Numbered from the stretch's first letter, positions 25,051 to 33,265 are shown. The stretch: DNA of 64,000 bases from Flavobacteriales bacterium UBA5040 (GCA_002415135.1 DIBY01000024.1:186001-250000); one strand, 5' to 3'. Notes: a model not told the origin generated them from the sequence alone. Numbers and translations are program-made.

Positions 25051-25740
25051 TTAAAAATTAATCAGTGGTAAAGTCCGTTTTGCATTTCTATTCCAGAAAC
25101 CGAGTTGGAATCCCTTTCTATCTTTCGTTTTATTAATGAGTCCAATTTGAATTCCTTTCAGTTTTGTAGATCTGTTATAAAGTCCAACCTGCAAACCATT
25201 TCCGTTTCCAATATCATTAACAATTCCCAGTTGAAGACCATTAAATTTCCCGGCTGAATTTGACAGCGCAACCAAAATCCCGTTTGCTGTTTCTGCAGAA
25301 TTATTGAATCCTGAAATATGAAGACCATTTAATTTTCCTGAATTATTATTGAACCCGTTGAGGGCAATTCCATTGGTTTCCTGTGCAATATGATACATCG
25401 AAAGCCCGACACCATTGAGCGTTTTTCCGTCAGTCATTCCGCCCGTTGAGAGATGAATCCCATTGATGGTAACCGTTTCAGCGCCGTCTTTCGGAACTTC
25501 AATTTCCTTTGGAGCTAACATATAAATCAAAGTGATCGGATTTAACTGAACATTAATTCCTGCGATTTTCTGCGTTTGATAATCATCGAAAATACCCAAG
25601 TTAAGTCCCGCTGTATTTTTAATTTCTTGAGACGGATTCAAAGTGATCAATTGTGTTTTTATTGGCATTTGATAAGAATCCTGCCCAAACAGTAAAATGC
25701 CAAATAGTAAATACGCTGTTAAAAATAATCTCGTTTTCAT
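25051..25740 (-). CDS. Exported protein with LNGLQxGLxN-type repeats (LA_2272-like surface repeats)
   Basis: 229 residues from ATG 25740 (MKTRLFLTAYLLFGILLFGQDS, a signal peptide); an ATG two codons earlier and one 15 codons earlier are also possible. From about residue 95 the chain consists of ~20-residue repeats with the core NGxxxSGFNN or GLQxGLxN: NGIALNGFNNNSGKLNGLHISGFNNSAETANGILVALSNSAGKFNGLQLGIVND. The pattern resembles LA_2272-type surface repeat proteins, which form a regular beta structure. Location at the cell surface is inferred. It is paired with the barrel-like gene downstream and faces a divergent regulator. Confidence 0.68.
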   Translation of the reverse strand: MKTRLFLTAYLLFGILLFGQDSYQMPIKTQLITLNPSQEIKNTAGLNLGIFDDYQTQKIAGINVQLNPITLIYMLAPKEIEVPKDGAETVTINGIHLSTGGMTDGKTLNGVGLSMYHIAQETNGIALNGFNNNSGKLNGLHISGFNNSAETANGILVALSNSAGKFNGLQLGIVNDIGNGNGLQVGLYNRSTKLKGIQIGLINKTKDRKGFQLGFWNRNAKRTLPLINF

Positions 25741-25820
25741 AATCATTGTTTTAAAATTATACTTCAAAAGTAGAAGCAAACCCAACCACTCTAAATGTGA
25801 AATAACATTAATAATTTTAA

Positions 25821-25828
25821 TACATTTG
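25821..25828 (+). promoter_or_regulatory. TAnnTTTG -7 box of the divergent regulator gene
   Basis: TACATTTG, ending 14 bp before the ATG at 25843. It overlaps the alternative GTG start at 25828, which favours the ATG. Confidence 0.55.
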
Positions 25829-25842
25829 TGAAAATCGCAAAT

Positions 25843-26775
25843 ATGTATCAGGAACTTTTACTAAAGGAAATCAGAAAGAAAATTGGAGAAAAATCGCTGA
25901 ATGATGAAATTGCAAATATTTTGAACATCAGTTATGATGCCGCACACCGACGCACCTCTTTGAAATCAAAGTTCTCTTTGGAGGAAAGTGTGAATTTGGC
26001 AAAGTACTATAATATATCGCTGGACCGATTTATCGCCAGCGATAATACGGTGATCGCCCAAAAGACAAAACCGATCCGAACTTCTACCGATCTTTTAAAC
26101 TATTTTCAGGACGCTTTGATTTTACTCAATGATTTCAAACTGAATCCAGAAACGAAAGTTTACTATTCGGCGAAAGACATTCCGTTCTTTTACACGATCT
26201 CTAATTCTGTCTTATCAAAATTCAAATTATTTGTGTGGATGAATTTGCTGAACGAAAAAGATTTTATGACGCCATTCAGCGATTTTCAACTGGAGAAATA
26301 TGCAGACAAAAGTGCAGATCTAAAAACCCTGTACGAAAATTTAAATGTCATTGAAATCTGGAACAGCACGACGATGTCGAGTATTTTAAATCAGATCTCT
26401 TTCTACACCGAAATTCAACTTTTGACCAAAAAAACAGCGATTATAATTTTACAGGAATTAAAAGATCTCATCAGAAACATCGAAAAGAAAGCCGAAGATG
26501 GCAGTCAAAAATTTCAGATCTACGCGCACGATCTGCTGATTTTAAACAACAGCATTTTATTTGAAAGTGAAGAGAAATCTTCGCTGTTTGTACCGTTCAA
26601 CATGTTTGGATATATGATGACCGACGATAAAAGTACGTGTGATGATGCGCTCAATTTCTTTCAGCATCAAATCAAAAACTCGACTTCACTCAATTTTTCC
26701 GGTCAGCGTGACCGCAAAAAATTCTTTAATAAAATGATTGAAAATATTGAAGTTTTGGAAGGCTCGATGAGATAA
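25843..26775 (+). CDS. Helix-turn-helix regulator with a long C-terminal domain
   Basis: 310 residues from ATG 25843. The N-terminal ~65 residues (KEIRKKIGEKSLNDEIANILNISYDAAHRRTSLKSKFSLEESVNLAKYYNISLDRFI) form a Cro/BetR-like DNA-binding domain. The remaining ~240 residues are helical with many aromatic residues and no recognised domain; they may bind a ligand. Proteins of this layout are common in Bacteroidetes and usually act as local regulators. It is transcribed away from the GLQxG-repeat/barrel gene pair, separated from it by about 100 bp, so control of that pair is plausible but not shown. Confidence 0.65.
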   Translation: MYQELLLKEIRKKIGEKSLNDEIANILNISYDAAHRRTSLKSKFSLEESVNLAKYYNISLDRFIASDNTVIAQKTKPIRTSTDLLNYFQDALILLNDFKLNPETKVYYSAKDIPFFYTISNSVLSKFKLFVWMNLLNEKDFMTPFSDFQLEKYADKSADLKTLYENLNVIEIWNSTTMSSILNQISFYTEIQLLTKKTAIIILQELKDLIRNIEKKAEDGSQKFQIYAHDLLILNNSILFESEEKSSLFVPFNMFGYMMTDDKSTCDDALNFFQHQIKNSTSLNFSGQRDRKKFFNKMIENIEVLEGSMR

Positions 26776-26828
26776 CCCAATCTGACCCGACTTGATGATG
26801 ATATTTACCTATTTTCATTTGAATCATC

Positions 26829-26937
26829 GTACCGCTTCGCTAGGTTTGAACGGAGCTCTTTTTATGGAACGCAGTGGAATGAAAAAGCAGGAATCTTTCG
26901 ACAAGTTCAGGATAAACTCAGGCGAAAATTGTCACCC
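26829..26937 (+). repeat. Dispersed intergenic element, copy 3
   Basis: TAGGTTTGAACGGAGCTCTTTTT, a variable centre (TGGAACGCAGTGGAATG), AAAAAGCAGGAAT, then a CGACAAGTTCAGGATAAACTC-like tail. It fills the gap between the convergent regulator and rimM genes. Confidence 0.65.
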
Positions 26938-26954
26938 AAGAAACCAAGAACAAC

Positions 26955-27497
26955 TTACTCGTCTTTCTTCGACGGAATCAAGAAAACATCCATCAAACCT
27001 TCTGGCAACGACATTTTGATAAATTTCTCTTCCCGGTTTAATTCCAGAATCCAATCTCTGATGATCGGAATAACGATCTGTTTACCAGCCAAACCAAGCA
27101 CGAAATAATGCTGACCGGTTTGATCATTAATTGTTTCAATAATTCCACAGGATTTACCATCTTCTTCACGGATCTCAAACCCGACAACTTCGTGATAATA
27201 GAATTTATTTCCCGTCAGTTTCGGTAAGCCCGAAAGCGGCAGATAAACATCTTTTCCCACTACCTGATCGACCAAGGCTTCGGTGGAATTTTTGAAAGAG
27301 ACAATCAGCGTTTCACCTTTGCTCCAGGATTGTTTGGCAATGAAAAAAGGCACCAATAATCCGTTGATATCAACAAATATGGAGGATAATTTAGAATACA
27401 TTTCAGGTTGGTCGGTATCCAGTTTCAGGAATACATTTCCGTGTAAACCGTGTCGGCGCGTAATTTTACCTAAAAAATAGCAATCTTCTTTTTTCAT
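26955..27497 (-). CDS. rimM: Ribosome maturation factor RimM
   Basis: 180 residues; assists maturation of the 30S head and binds ribosomal protein uS19. The N-terminal RimM barrel starts YFLGKITRRHGLHGNVFLKLDTD. The C-terminal PRC-barrel domain is marked by FYYHEVVGFEI and GIIETINDQTGQHYFVL, with the conserved end IVIPIIRDWILELNREEKFIKMSLPEGLMDVF. The rpsP-rimM order matches that of many bacteria. Here rimM also has its own TAnnTTTG box four bases before the ATG, with a weak terminator hairpin behind rpsP. Confidence 0.95.
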   Translation of the reverse strand: MKKEDCYFLGKITRRHGLHGNVFLKLDTDQPEMYSKLSSIFVDINGLLVPFFIAKQSWSKGETLIVSFKNSTEALVDQVVGKDVYLPLSGLPKLTGNKFYYHEVVGFEIREEDGKSCGIIETINDQTGQHYFVLGLAGKQIVIPIIRDWILELNREEKFIKMSLPEGLMDVFLIPSKKDE

Positions 27498-27501
27498 GAT
27501 G

Positions 27502-27509
27502 CAAATATA
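27502..27509 (-). promoter_or_regulatory. TAnnTTTG -7 box of rimM, four bases before the ATG
   Basis: TATATTTG on the minus strand, then CATC and the start codon. No matching -33 element was found. It suggests a leaderless rimM transcript in addition to read-through from rpsP. Confidence 0.6.
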
Positions 27510-27527
27510 AATGGTTTTAAAATAATA

Positions 27528-27549
27528 GAGACGTCAAAAATGACGCCTC
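27528..27549 (-). terminator. Weak hairpin between rpsP and rimM
   Basis: GAG-CGTCA/TGACG-CTC stem with one mismatch and a T-poor AT tail on the minus strand. It may attenuate rather than stop transcription into rimM. Confidence 0.4.
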
Positions 27550-27574
27550 CATAATTTTTCAATAAGAAATTGTA

Positions 27575-28303
27575 TTAAGCTTTAGCTTCGTCAGCACCTT
27601 CTTCAGTTGCTTTCTCGTCGCTTCCTGCTATTTTCTCAGTTACGTTTGCTACTGCTTCTTTTACAGAATCAACAGCTCCTTCAACTGCAGCTGCTGCTCC
27701 ACCTAAAGTTTCTGCAACATTTTCTACAACAGATTTATCTTCTGCAGGTGCCTTAGCTGCTTCTTCAGCTGCTTTTGCTTCTGCGATTTTAGCATCTTCT
27801 GCTGCTTTTTCTTCTGCTAATTTAGCATCAGCTTCAGCTTTCGCATCGTCAACTAATTTTTGTGCAGCGTCTAATCTACCTTGGTTTACTTTGGCTTCAG
27901 CTTCTAAAGCTGCTTTTTTAGCATCATCTTTCGATTTTGCCAAACCGTCTTTTTTACCAAGAACTTGTTTGTCTTTTCCTTCTAACCAAGCTGCAAATTT
28001 GCTATCTGCTGCTTCTTGATCAAAAGCGCCTTTTGCAACTCCACCTTGTAAGTGTCTTTTGTAAAGAACTCCTTTGTAAGAAAGAATAGCACGAGCGGTG
28101 TCAGTTGGTTGCGCTCCATTTTCTAACCATTTTACTGCAGAATCAACATTAAGTTCAATAACTGCTGGGTTGGTAATTGGATTGTAAGTACCGATTTTTT
28201 CGATGAATTTACCATCTCTACTTGCTCTTGCATCGGCAACTACGATGTGGTAGAAAGGTTTTCCTTTTTTACCGTGTCTTTGTAATCTAATTTTTACTGA
28301 CAT
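27575..28303 (-). CDS. rpsP: 30S ribosomal protein bS16 with a long C-terminal tail
   Basis: 242 residues. The S16 core occupies about 1-85 ([42 protein letters not shown] at the start), about the full length of the protein in many bacteria. A Bacteroidetes-type extension continues to about 115. The rest (about 120-242) is Ala-, Lys- and Glu-rich low-complexity helix, ending in an amphipathic repeat region ([27 protein letters not shown]...). The tail has more in common with coiled-coil or LEA-like sequence than with ribosomal proteins. Its role is unknown. A strong promoter and two hairpin-like repeats precede the gene. Confidence 0.95.
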   Translation of the reverse strand: MSVKIRLQRHGKKGKPFYHIVVADARASRDGKFIEKIGTYNPITNPAVIELNVDSAVKWLENGAQPTDTARAILSYKGVLYKRHLQGGVAKGAFDQEAADSKFAAWLEGKDKQVLGKKDGLAKSKDDAKKAALEAEAKVNQGRLDAAQKLVDDAKAEADAKLAEEKAAEDAKIAEAKAAEEAAKAPAEDKSVVENVAETLGGAAAAVEGAVDSVKEAVANVTEKIAGSDEKATEEGADEAKA

Positions 28304-28318
28304 AATTGTTTGAATTTG

Positions 28319-28357
28319 TGGGAACTCGTCCCGATTAATTGATGGGAACTCGTCCCG
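28319..28357 (-). repeat. Two direct copies of a 15-bp hairpin motif in the rpsP leader
   Basis: TGGGAACTCGTCCCG at 28319-28333 and 28343-28357, 24 bp apart. Each copy is itself an inverted repeat (GGGA-N5-TCCC). They lie between the promoter and the start codon, so they are in the 5' untranslated RNA and could form two small stems. Confidence 0.8.
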
Positions 28358-28373
28358 GTTATTTATAAGGGTG

Positions 28374-28404
28374 CAAAGATAATCAATTTTCTTAATTCGA
28401 CAAC
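28374..28404 (-). promoter_or_regulatory. Bacteroidetes sigma promoter of the rpsP operon
   Basis: GTTG (minus strand) then 19 bp then TATCTTTG, a full match to the TTG/TTTG-N19-TAnnTTTG consensus. The leader from here to the ATG is about 70 bases and includes both 15-bp motifs. Confidence 0.8.
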
Positions 28405-28440
28405 GTCAAAATTAAATATTTACGCCTGAATATTATTATT

Positions 28441-28545
28441 TTTTAGGAGCCAGGAACCTGCTTTCACTGCTCGCTTCCCGCAGCCACTTTCCCTTCGCTT
28501 GGGAGAGCTCAAACAGGCCGTTCAATCAGGGCTAAAAATCCCGCC
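28441..28545 (-). repeat. Dispersed intergenic element, copy 4 (reverse orientation)
   Basis: Reverse complement of the 51.5-kb copy: starts TAGCCCTGATTGAACGG, then CTGTTTGAGCTCT, and ends GAAAGCAGGTTCCTGGCTCCT, a 21-bp exact match to 51538-51558. It sits upstream of rpsP and of the divergent MutS2-like gene. Confidence 0.8.
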
Positions 28546-28748
28546 TAAAAATGAATCCAGATTCTAAATTCACCATTAAGATTTCATTGAGAAGTTAATA
28601 CAACGAAGAATTCCTAGGTAAAATTAATGGCGCAATCCTTTTTTGCACTTTGCACTCCGCTTCAGCTTTTTTAACTTTTGGGATTGAACAATAAATAGTT
28701 TCGTGATCGTACTTTTAAAAGTATTGATAAGAATTATAACAAAATAAG

Positions 28749-28756
28749 TAAATTTG
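28749..28756 (+). promoter_or_regulatory. TAnnTTTG -7 box at the start of the MutS2-like gene
   Basis: TAAATTTG three bases before GTG 28760. It overlaps the upstream alternative TTG at 28754, which supports GTG 28760 as the start and a leaderless mRNA. Confidence 0.55.
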
Positions 28757-28759
28757 CGT

Positions 28760-30910
28760 GTGCATATACAAAAAGAAGATTTAACCGAACTCGAATTTCC
28801 CGAACTGTTAGCGGAGATTTCCCCCTTTGCTTTTTCACCTAAAACGAAAGAAAGAATTGCCGCAATTCGGCCTTTTGATATTGAAGATGCAGAAATTTCA
28901 TTAAAGAAAACAGCAGAATATTTATCGAGTTTTGAAAGCGATAACGCTATTCCTTTCAGTGAATTTGAAGATATCGACGAAGAGCTCAAGCTGATGCTGA
29001 TTGAAAATTTCAGATTAGATAACGCGGCTTTTCTCAAAATAAAAAGCCTGACGGAACAGATCGCCAGACTTCAGAAATTTTATCCAGCTTATGATGGTTT
29101 ATTCCTAAAGCTCAATGACGATGTTAAAGATTTGGAATACCGCAAAGAGATCATCGACAAGATCGACAAAGTTTTCAATCGTTTTGGCGAAGTGAAAAGT
29201 GATTCATCACCCATTCTAAAACAATTACGTGGCGATATCTCTCATGCTAAAAAAGCGATCCAGGAAAACTTCAACCGAGCACTCACTGGACTTACTTCTA
29301 CGGAGTATTTAGATGACATTAAAGAAAGCATTGTTGATGACCAAAGAGTTTTAGCCGTAAAGTCAGCTTATAAAAAAAGAGTTCCAGGTCGGGTCTTAGG
29401 ACTTTCAAAAACCGGATCGATTACTTATATTCAGCCTGAATCGGTGGTAAAACATCAATTCAAATTAAGAGAAGATATTGAAGAAGAGAAAAAAGAAGTT
29501 GATAAAATATTGCGAAAACTGACTTTTGAGATTTCAGAATTTCAACCTCAACTGTATTCTTATCAGAACTATATTTTTGATTTAGACATCATCCGGGCCA
29601 AAGCGAAATTCGCACATAAAGTGGGCGGAATATTACCCAAGATCAACCGTCACCGCACGATGCGATTGGTGAATGCTTTTCATCCGTTGTTGCTGATTAG
29701 AAATCAGGTTGAGAAGAAAAAAATCTTTCCGCAGACTTTAACATTAACTGAACAGAATCGCATTCTCTGTATTTCCGGACCGAACGCCGGTGGAAAATCG
29801 ATAACTTTGAAAACGGTTGGTTTACTGCAGTTAATGATTCAGAGCGGAATTTTAGTTCCTGTTCATCCGAGATCTGAAATGTTTTTCTTTGAAAAATTAA
29901 TGACCGATATTGGCGACAATCAATCCATCGAAAATCACCTTTCAACTTATTCTTCCCGTCTTAAAAAAATGGCGAAGATCATCAAAGAAGCCAACTCAAA
30001 AACACTATTGCTCATCGATGAATTCGGTACCGGTTCTGATCCTGAACTGGGTGGCGCTTTAGCTGAAAGTTTCCTGGAGTTTTTCTACGACAAGAAAAGC
30101 TTTTCGATCATTACAACCCATTACACTAATATCAAACTGGTTATTGAGCAACTTCCGAACGCGACGAATGCAGCCATGCTTTTTGATGAATACTCGCTCG
30201 AACCTCTTTATAAACTAGAGGTCGGACAAGCCGGAAGTTCCTTTACTTTTGAAGTTGCGGAGAAAAATAAAATTCCGAAATTCATTATCGAGTCTGCGAA
30301 GAAAAAAGTGGAACATGATATCTTGAATCTTGATAAAACGATCGTGAAGTTACAACAGGAAAAATTTGAGGTCGAAAAAATCAAAACTGATTTAGCAGAA
30401 AAAAGAGATTCAACTCAAAATAAAAAAGAGAACCTAGAAAAACTGAATGATCAGTTGGAGCAAAAACTTTTTAATTTTCAAAAACTGTATGAAGACGAGC
30501 ACCGAAAATTACAGTTTGGAAATAAGATCGAAGGTTTTATTGATTCTTATGTAAAAGGAAAAACGCGAAAATTGGTGGTCGCAGATTTCGTCAAAATCCT
30601 GGAACAGGAAAAGTTCCGAAAGTTGGGCGCTGATAAAGATGAAAATAAAAAACTGCAAGTCGTTAAACGAAAAATCACGCAACAGTTAAAGAAAGTTGAT
30701 GTTCAGGAAAAGATCGTCGAAACCAATGAAAAACTGGAAGACAAACGTCAAAAAGAACGCGCCGTCTGGATGAAAGTTGGACAACGTGTACGAATTCCCG
30801 GCTCAACAAGCGTGGGAACCATCGAAAAGATTGAGAAGAACGGTAAAGTTTCGGTGAATTACGGAACTTTTAAAACAAAAATTAGCGGTGATGATTTGGA
30901 AAGGATTTAG
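28760..30910 (+). CDS. MutS2-like ATPase lacking the Smr nuclease domain
   Basis: 716 residues from GTG 28760 (VHIQKEDLTELEFPELLAEI...). The MutS core and clamp helices occupy about 10-320. The ATPase has P-loop GPNAGGKSITLK (about 340), Walker B TLLLIDEFGTGSDPELGGAL and the ABC-type THYTN motif. A long coiled coil (about 515-610, rich in Lys, Glu, Gln) follows. MutS2 usually ends with a Smr nuclease domain; here the chain stops after an SH3-like segment (KVGQRVRIPGSTSVGTIEKIEKNGKVSVNYGTFKTKISGDDLERI). MutS2 acts in recombination control or rescue of collided ribosomes; without Smr it may bind but not cut. Confidence 0.85.
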   Translation: MHIQKEDLTELEFPELLAEISPFAFSPKTKERIAAIRPFDIEDAEISLKKTAEYLSSFESDNAIPFSEFEDIDEELKLMLIENFRLDNAAFLKIKSLTEQIARLQKFYPAYDGLFLKLNDDVKDLEYRKEIIDKIDKVFNRFGEVKSDSSPILKQLRGDISHAKKAIQENFNRALTGLTSTEYLDDIKESIVDDQRVLAVKSAYKKRVPGRVLGLSKTGSITYIQPESVVKHQFKLREDIEEEKKEVDKILRKLTFEISEFQPQLYSYQNYIFDLDIIRAKAKFAHKVGGILPKINRHRTMRLVNAFHPLLLIRNQVEKKKIFPQTLTLTEQNRILCISGPNAGGKSITLKTVGLLQLMIQSGILVPVHPRSEMFFFEKLMTDIGDNQSIENHLSTYSSRLKKMAKIIKEANSKTLLLIDEFGTGSDPELGGALAESFLEFFYDKKSFSIITTHYTNIKLVIEQLPNATNAAMLFDEYSLEPLYKLEVGQAGSSFTFEVAEKNKIPKFIIESAKKKVEHDILNLDKTIVKLQQEKFEVEKIKTDLAEKRDSTQNKKENLEKLNDQLEQKLFNFQKLYEDEHRKLQFGNKIEGFIDSYVKGKTRKLVVADFVKILEQEKFRKLGADKDENKKLQVVKRKITQQLKKVDVQEKIVETNEKLEDKRQKERAVWMKVGQRVRIPGSTSVGTIEKIEKNGKVSVNYGTFKTKISGDDLERI

Positions 30911-30944
30911 GGTAATTTTAAATGATGAATTCTAAATTTTAAGT
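30910..30944. repeat. Degenerate heptamer run after the MutS2-like gene
   Basis: GGGTAAT, TTTAAAT, GATGAAT, TCTAAAT, TTTAAGT: strict 7-bp period, mostly ending in AAT, beginning at the stop codon. It has the same form as the runs in the exporter operon at 10.1-12.9 kb. Confidence 0.6.
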
Positions 30945-30945
30945 G

Positions 30946-31446
30946 ATGATTGTAGAATATCAAATTAACGAAAGGGAATTTATCATACTAAAATTCTTAC
31001 TACTTTTCAGAAGGCCTTTAACAATTATCGTATGCACGGTAAGCATAATTTTATTCCTACTTGATTTCAGAAAATACATCGTTTTCAATTATCCAGTTGA
31101 AACGATCTATGCATCACTATTTTTATTTATTTGGTGTTTTATATTGATTCCAATTTATTGTTACATTAAGTTTAAAAACGAGTATCAATCTACCAAATTA
31201 ATTTCCCAAAAAACAATTAGTGAAATAGATGATCATAAGATTTGCGACACTACAGAAACTTTTAAAACTGAAACTTCATGGGAAAATATACATAAGGTTA
31301 AAGAATTAAAAAACTGGTTTTTGTTTTATTTTAGCAGCGATCTTTTTGGCTTTGCGCCTAAAAGGGCTTTTTCTGAAACTCAAATAATTGAACTTAGAAA
31401 ATTAATTATAAGTAAGAACGTAAAATCAGATTTACGCCAAGATTAA
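30946..31446 (+). CDS. YcxB-like membrane protein
   Basis: 166 residues from ATG 30946 (a GTG lies one codon earlier). Two membrane helices at about 27-45 and 57-77, then a soluble domain. The segment TSWENIHKVKELKNWFLFYFSSDLFGFAPKRAFSETQIIELRKLI is typical of YcxB-like proteins, a small family of unknown function. It has a short N-terminal YQINEREF motif, also common in the family. It follows the MutS2-like gene and might be co-transcribed with it. Confidence 0.68.
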   Translation: MIVEYQINEREFIILKFLLLFRRPLTIIVCTVSIILFLLDFRKYIVFNYPVETIYASLFLFIWCFILIPIYCYIKFKNEYQSTKLISQKTISEIDDHKICDTTETFKTETSWENIHKVKELKNWFLFYFSSDLFGFAPKRAFSETQIIELRKLIISKNVKSDLRQD

Positions 31447-31461
31447 CTCAATAACAATACA

Positions 31462-32052
31462 TTATTCCTGCAACTTCCCTTCATCCAAAGCTTTCTTCAG
31501 CAAAAAATCAAATGCTTCACCCATCTCTAAAGAAGCTCTCTTAACGGCTTTGCCAACAATATTTTCCACTTGATTTACTTTTACCTCAGCTTCTGTCCAG
31601 CTTTTGGCAGAACCGTAAACATTCAAGAGGAAAGGCATGATGCGATCTACAGCACAGGCAAAAATAGCGTCAGGAGTTTCTTCAGCTTCGAACTCCATCC
31701 AAAGATTTAGAAAGTCAGAACTTAAAGGTTCATCTAGAATTCCGAAAGTGTTTTTGGCAGCCTGTAATTCGCGATCGTACTTCCCTGTCATGGCGCTTTC
31801 ATCAAAAATAAAGGTATCGCCCGCTTCGATTTCTACCACATCATGAATGGACAGCATTCTGATGACTCTTAATAAATCGATCTGCTCTTTATCTTTTGCA
31901 TAAGGCAAAAGGACTTGCGCAAACACCACAATTTGCCAGCTGTGTTCAGCCGTATTTTCTCTGCGGGAATCATCAAGGTTGAAGTTTCTTCGGTTTACTT
32001 TTTTCAAAGCATCCAAAGCGAGAATAAACTGAATTTCTTTTTCTAAAATCAT
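31462..32052 (-). CDS. HD-domain hydrolase of the YfbR/HDDC2 type (probable 5'-nucleotidase)
   Basis: 196 residues. HD motifs are NTAEHSWQIVVFA (first His), MLSIHDVVEIEAGD (His-Asp) and AVDRIMPFLLNVY (distal Asp). The spacing fits the HD_3 group, whose characterised members (YfbR, human HDDC2) are 5'-deoxynucleotidases. The protein is cytoplasmic. An element close to TAnnTTTG (GAAATTTG) lies four bases before the ATG. Activity on deoxynucleoside monophosphates is inference from the family. Confidence 0.82.
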   Translation of the reverse strand: MILEKEIQFILALDALKKVNRRNFNLDDSRRENTAEHSWQIVVFAQVLLPYAKDKEQIDLLRVIRMLSIHDVVEIEAGDTFIFDESAMTGKYDRELQAAKNTFGILDEPLSSDFLNLWMEFEAEETPDAIFACAVDRIMPFLLNVYGSAKSWTEAEVKVNQVENIVGKAVKRASLEMGEAFDFLLKKALDEGKLQE

Positions 32053-32182
32053 GCGGCAAATTTCGGAAAAAAAGAGAGAGTAGCGTTTTTTAGAGAGAAG
32101 AAATAAACGAAGATATTTTAGAAGTTACTTGCTGGTTATTTGACGAATGATTAAATGAATTGTAGAAAGTCAAAATTTATTT

Positions 32183-32755
32183 TTAATCATTCTTTTGAAT
32201 AGCTTCAATATGTTCCGGTAAGATTGAATTTTCTAATACTGGATCCTCAAATTTATAAACGCTTAACACCCCGGATTGTTCGTAATAAGCATGTTCAACT
32301 TCTGATAAAAACTTGATTCCTTGCTGTCTTAAAAGCATATAGACTTCATTTTCATCAATATCATCCTCAGTAAAATTTTCTTTTAAAAGACGGCCGTTTT
32401 CTACCAATTTCATCACTTTTGGATCGGTTACTTTTCTCACCGTTTCATATTTGATCCCAACATAAACGTATAACTTTTGAAAAGCTGCAATTAAAGTGAT
32501 CACCGTAATCGGAATCGAAAGCGGAATATCTGGATAAAACATGGCATCGCCAACGGCACTTCCCATGGCTACAATTAACAGAACGTCGGCGCTACCCAAA
32601 CCTCCTACCACGCGTTTACCAATCCACCTGATCATAAAAATGGTGTAGACCATAATGATGATGACTCTTAAAATGATTTCTAAATAGATCATCAGAGTGA
32701 AATCTCCAAAAAGCATTTTGCCCAAATCAAAAGTATATTCGCTTGCTTCAACCAT
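32183..32755 (-). CDS. DUF421 (YetF-like) membrane protein
   Basis: 190 residues. Three membrane helices at about 22-45, 53-70 and 78-98 are followed by a cytoplasmic domain of about 85 residues. The segments IRWIGKRVVGGLGSADVLLIVAMGSAVGDAMFYPDIPL and NGRLLKENFTEDDIDENEVYMLLRQQGI are typical of DUF421/YetF proteins; this copy is shorter than the Bacillus members. The function is unclear; YetF-type proteins have been linked to sporulation and envelope roles in Bacillus, which may not apply here. Confidence 0.8.
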   Translation of the reverse strand: MVEASEYTFDLGKMLFGDFTLMIYLEIILRVIIIMVYTIFMIRWIGKRVVGGLGSADVLLIVAMGSAVGDAMFYPDIPLSIPITVITLIAAFQKLYVYVGIKYETVRKVTDPKVMKLVENGRLLKENFTEDDIDENEVYMLLRQQGIKFLSEVEHAYYEQSGVLSVYKFEDPVLENSILPEHIEAIQKND

Positions 32756-33089
32756 CGGTCTGAAATTTAGATTAATAATTTGCTAAAAATTAATACTATC
32801 AAATATTAAGCAAAAAATAAAATGAGGTGGTAATTATTTAGTCTAGCCGTGATTAACCTTGTGAAGGTTCCAAACCTTGACAAGGTTTTTTGAAGCTGAA
32901 AAAGAAGACGAAGACTAACTTTGAAAAAATCAGTTGAAAACCTCAATAAGAAACTTGGGAACTAATTAATCTTTTTTACTTTGATAAAGTTTTTTAAATT
33001 TCATCCCGATTAACACTAAATTAAAGAAGCTAATTTTTAAATTAGTGTTAGAATAAATGTGGGACCACAGTGGGACTTTATCTAAAGAC
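32756..33089. other. Intergenic region between DUF421 and tRNA-Phe, with repeat copy D
   Basis: About 330 bp without a gene. It holds a degenerate AACCTTG palindrome pair (32855-32887). The rest is AT-rich and shows nothing recognisable. Confidence 0.6.
32855..32887. repeat. AACCTTGTCAAGGTT palindrome pair, copy D (degenerate)
   Basis: AACCTTGTGAAGGTT (one change from the consensus) at 32855-32869 and AACCTTGACAAGGTT at 32873-32887, 3 bp apart. This is the only copy away from the nrd region. Confidence 0.85.
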
Positions 33090-33124
33090 AAAAAAAAAGC
33101 GTCTAGTTGTTAAACTAAACGCTT
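33090..33124 (-). terminator. Intrinsic terminator of tRNA-Phe
   Basis: Minus-strand stem AAGCGT(TT)AGTTT.../...ACTAGACGCTT followed by a T run, about 20 bp past the tRNA 3' end. Confidence 0.85.
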
Positions 33125-33141
33125 GGTTCTTTTAAAAAAAG

Positions 33142-33214
33142 TGGTCTCTCCAGGAATCGAACCAGGGACACATGGATTTTCAATCCATTGCTCTACCAAC
33201 TGAGCTAAGAGACC
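33142..33214 (-). tRNA. tRNA-Phe (anticodon GAA)
   Basis: 73 bases without an encoded CCA. The acceptor stem is AGAGACC in the reverse complement as GGTCTCT...AGAGACC. The D-arm is TAGCTCAGTTGGTAGAGC, the anticodon loop TTGAAAA gives GAA, and the T-arm carries GGTTCGATTCC. Acceptor, anticodon and T stems all pair. Confidence 0.97.
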
Positions 33215-33233
33215 TTTCGTTAATTGAGTGGTG

Positions 33234-33265
33234 CAAAAGTAACAACTTTATCCTTATCTCCCAAA
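33234..33265 (-). promoter_or_regulatory. Bacteroidetes promoter of tRNA-Phe
   Basis: TTTG (minus strand), 20 bp, TACTTTTG, with the tRNA starting 19 bases further on. It matches TTTG-N19/20-TAnnTTTG. Confidence 0.75.

Noticed and set aside
26792..27019. 75-codon frame after the regulator gene
   Set aside because: It is the translation of a dispersed repeat element, reading into rimM antisense.
28624..29037. 137-codon minus-strand frame (Ser-rich) near the MutS2-like start
   Set aside because: Mostly antisense to the MutS2-like coding sequence; Ser-rich translation is typical of an antisense frame.
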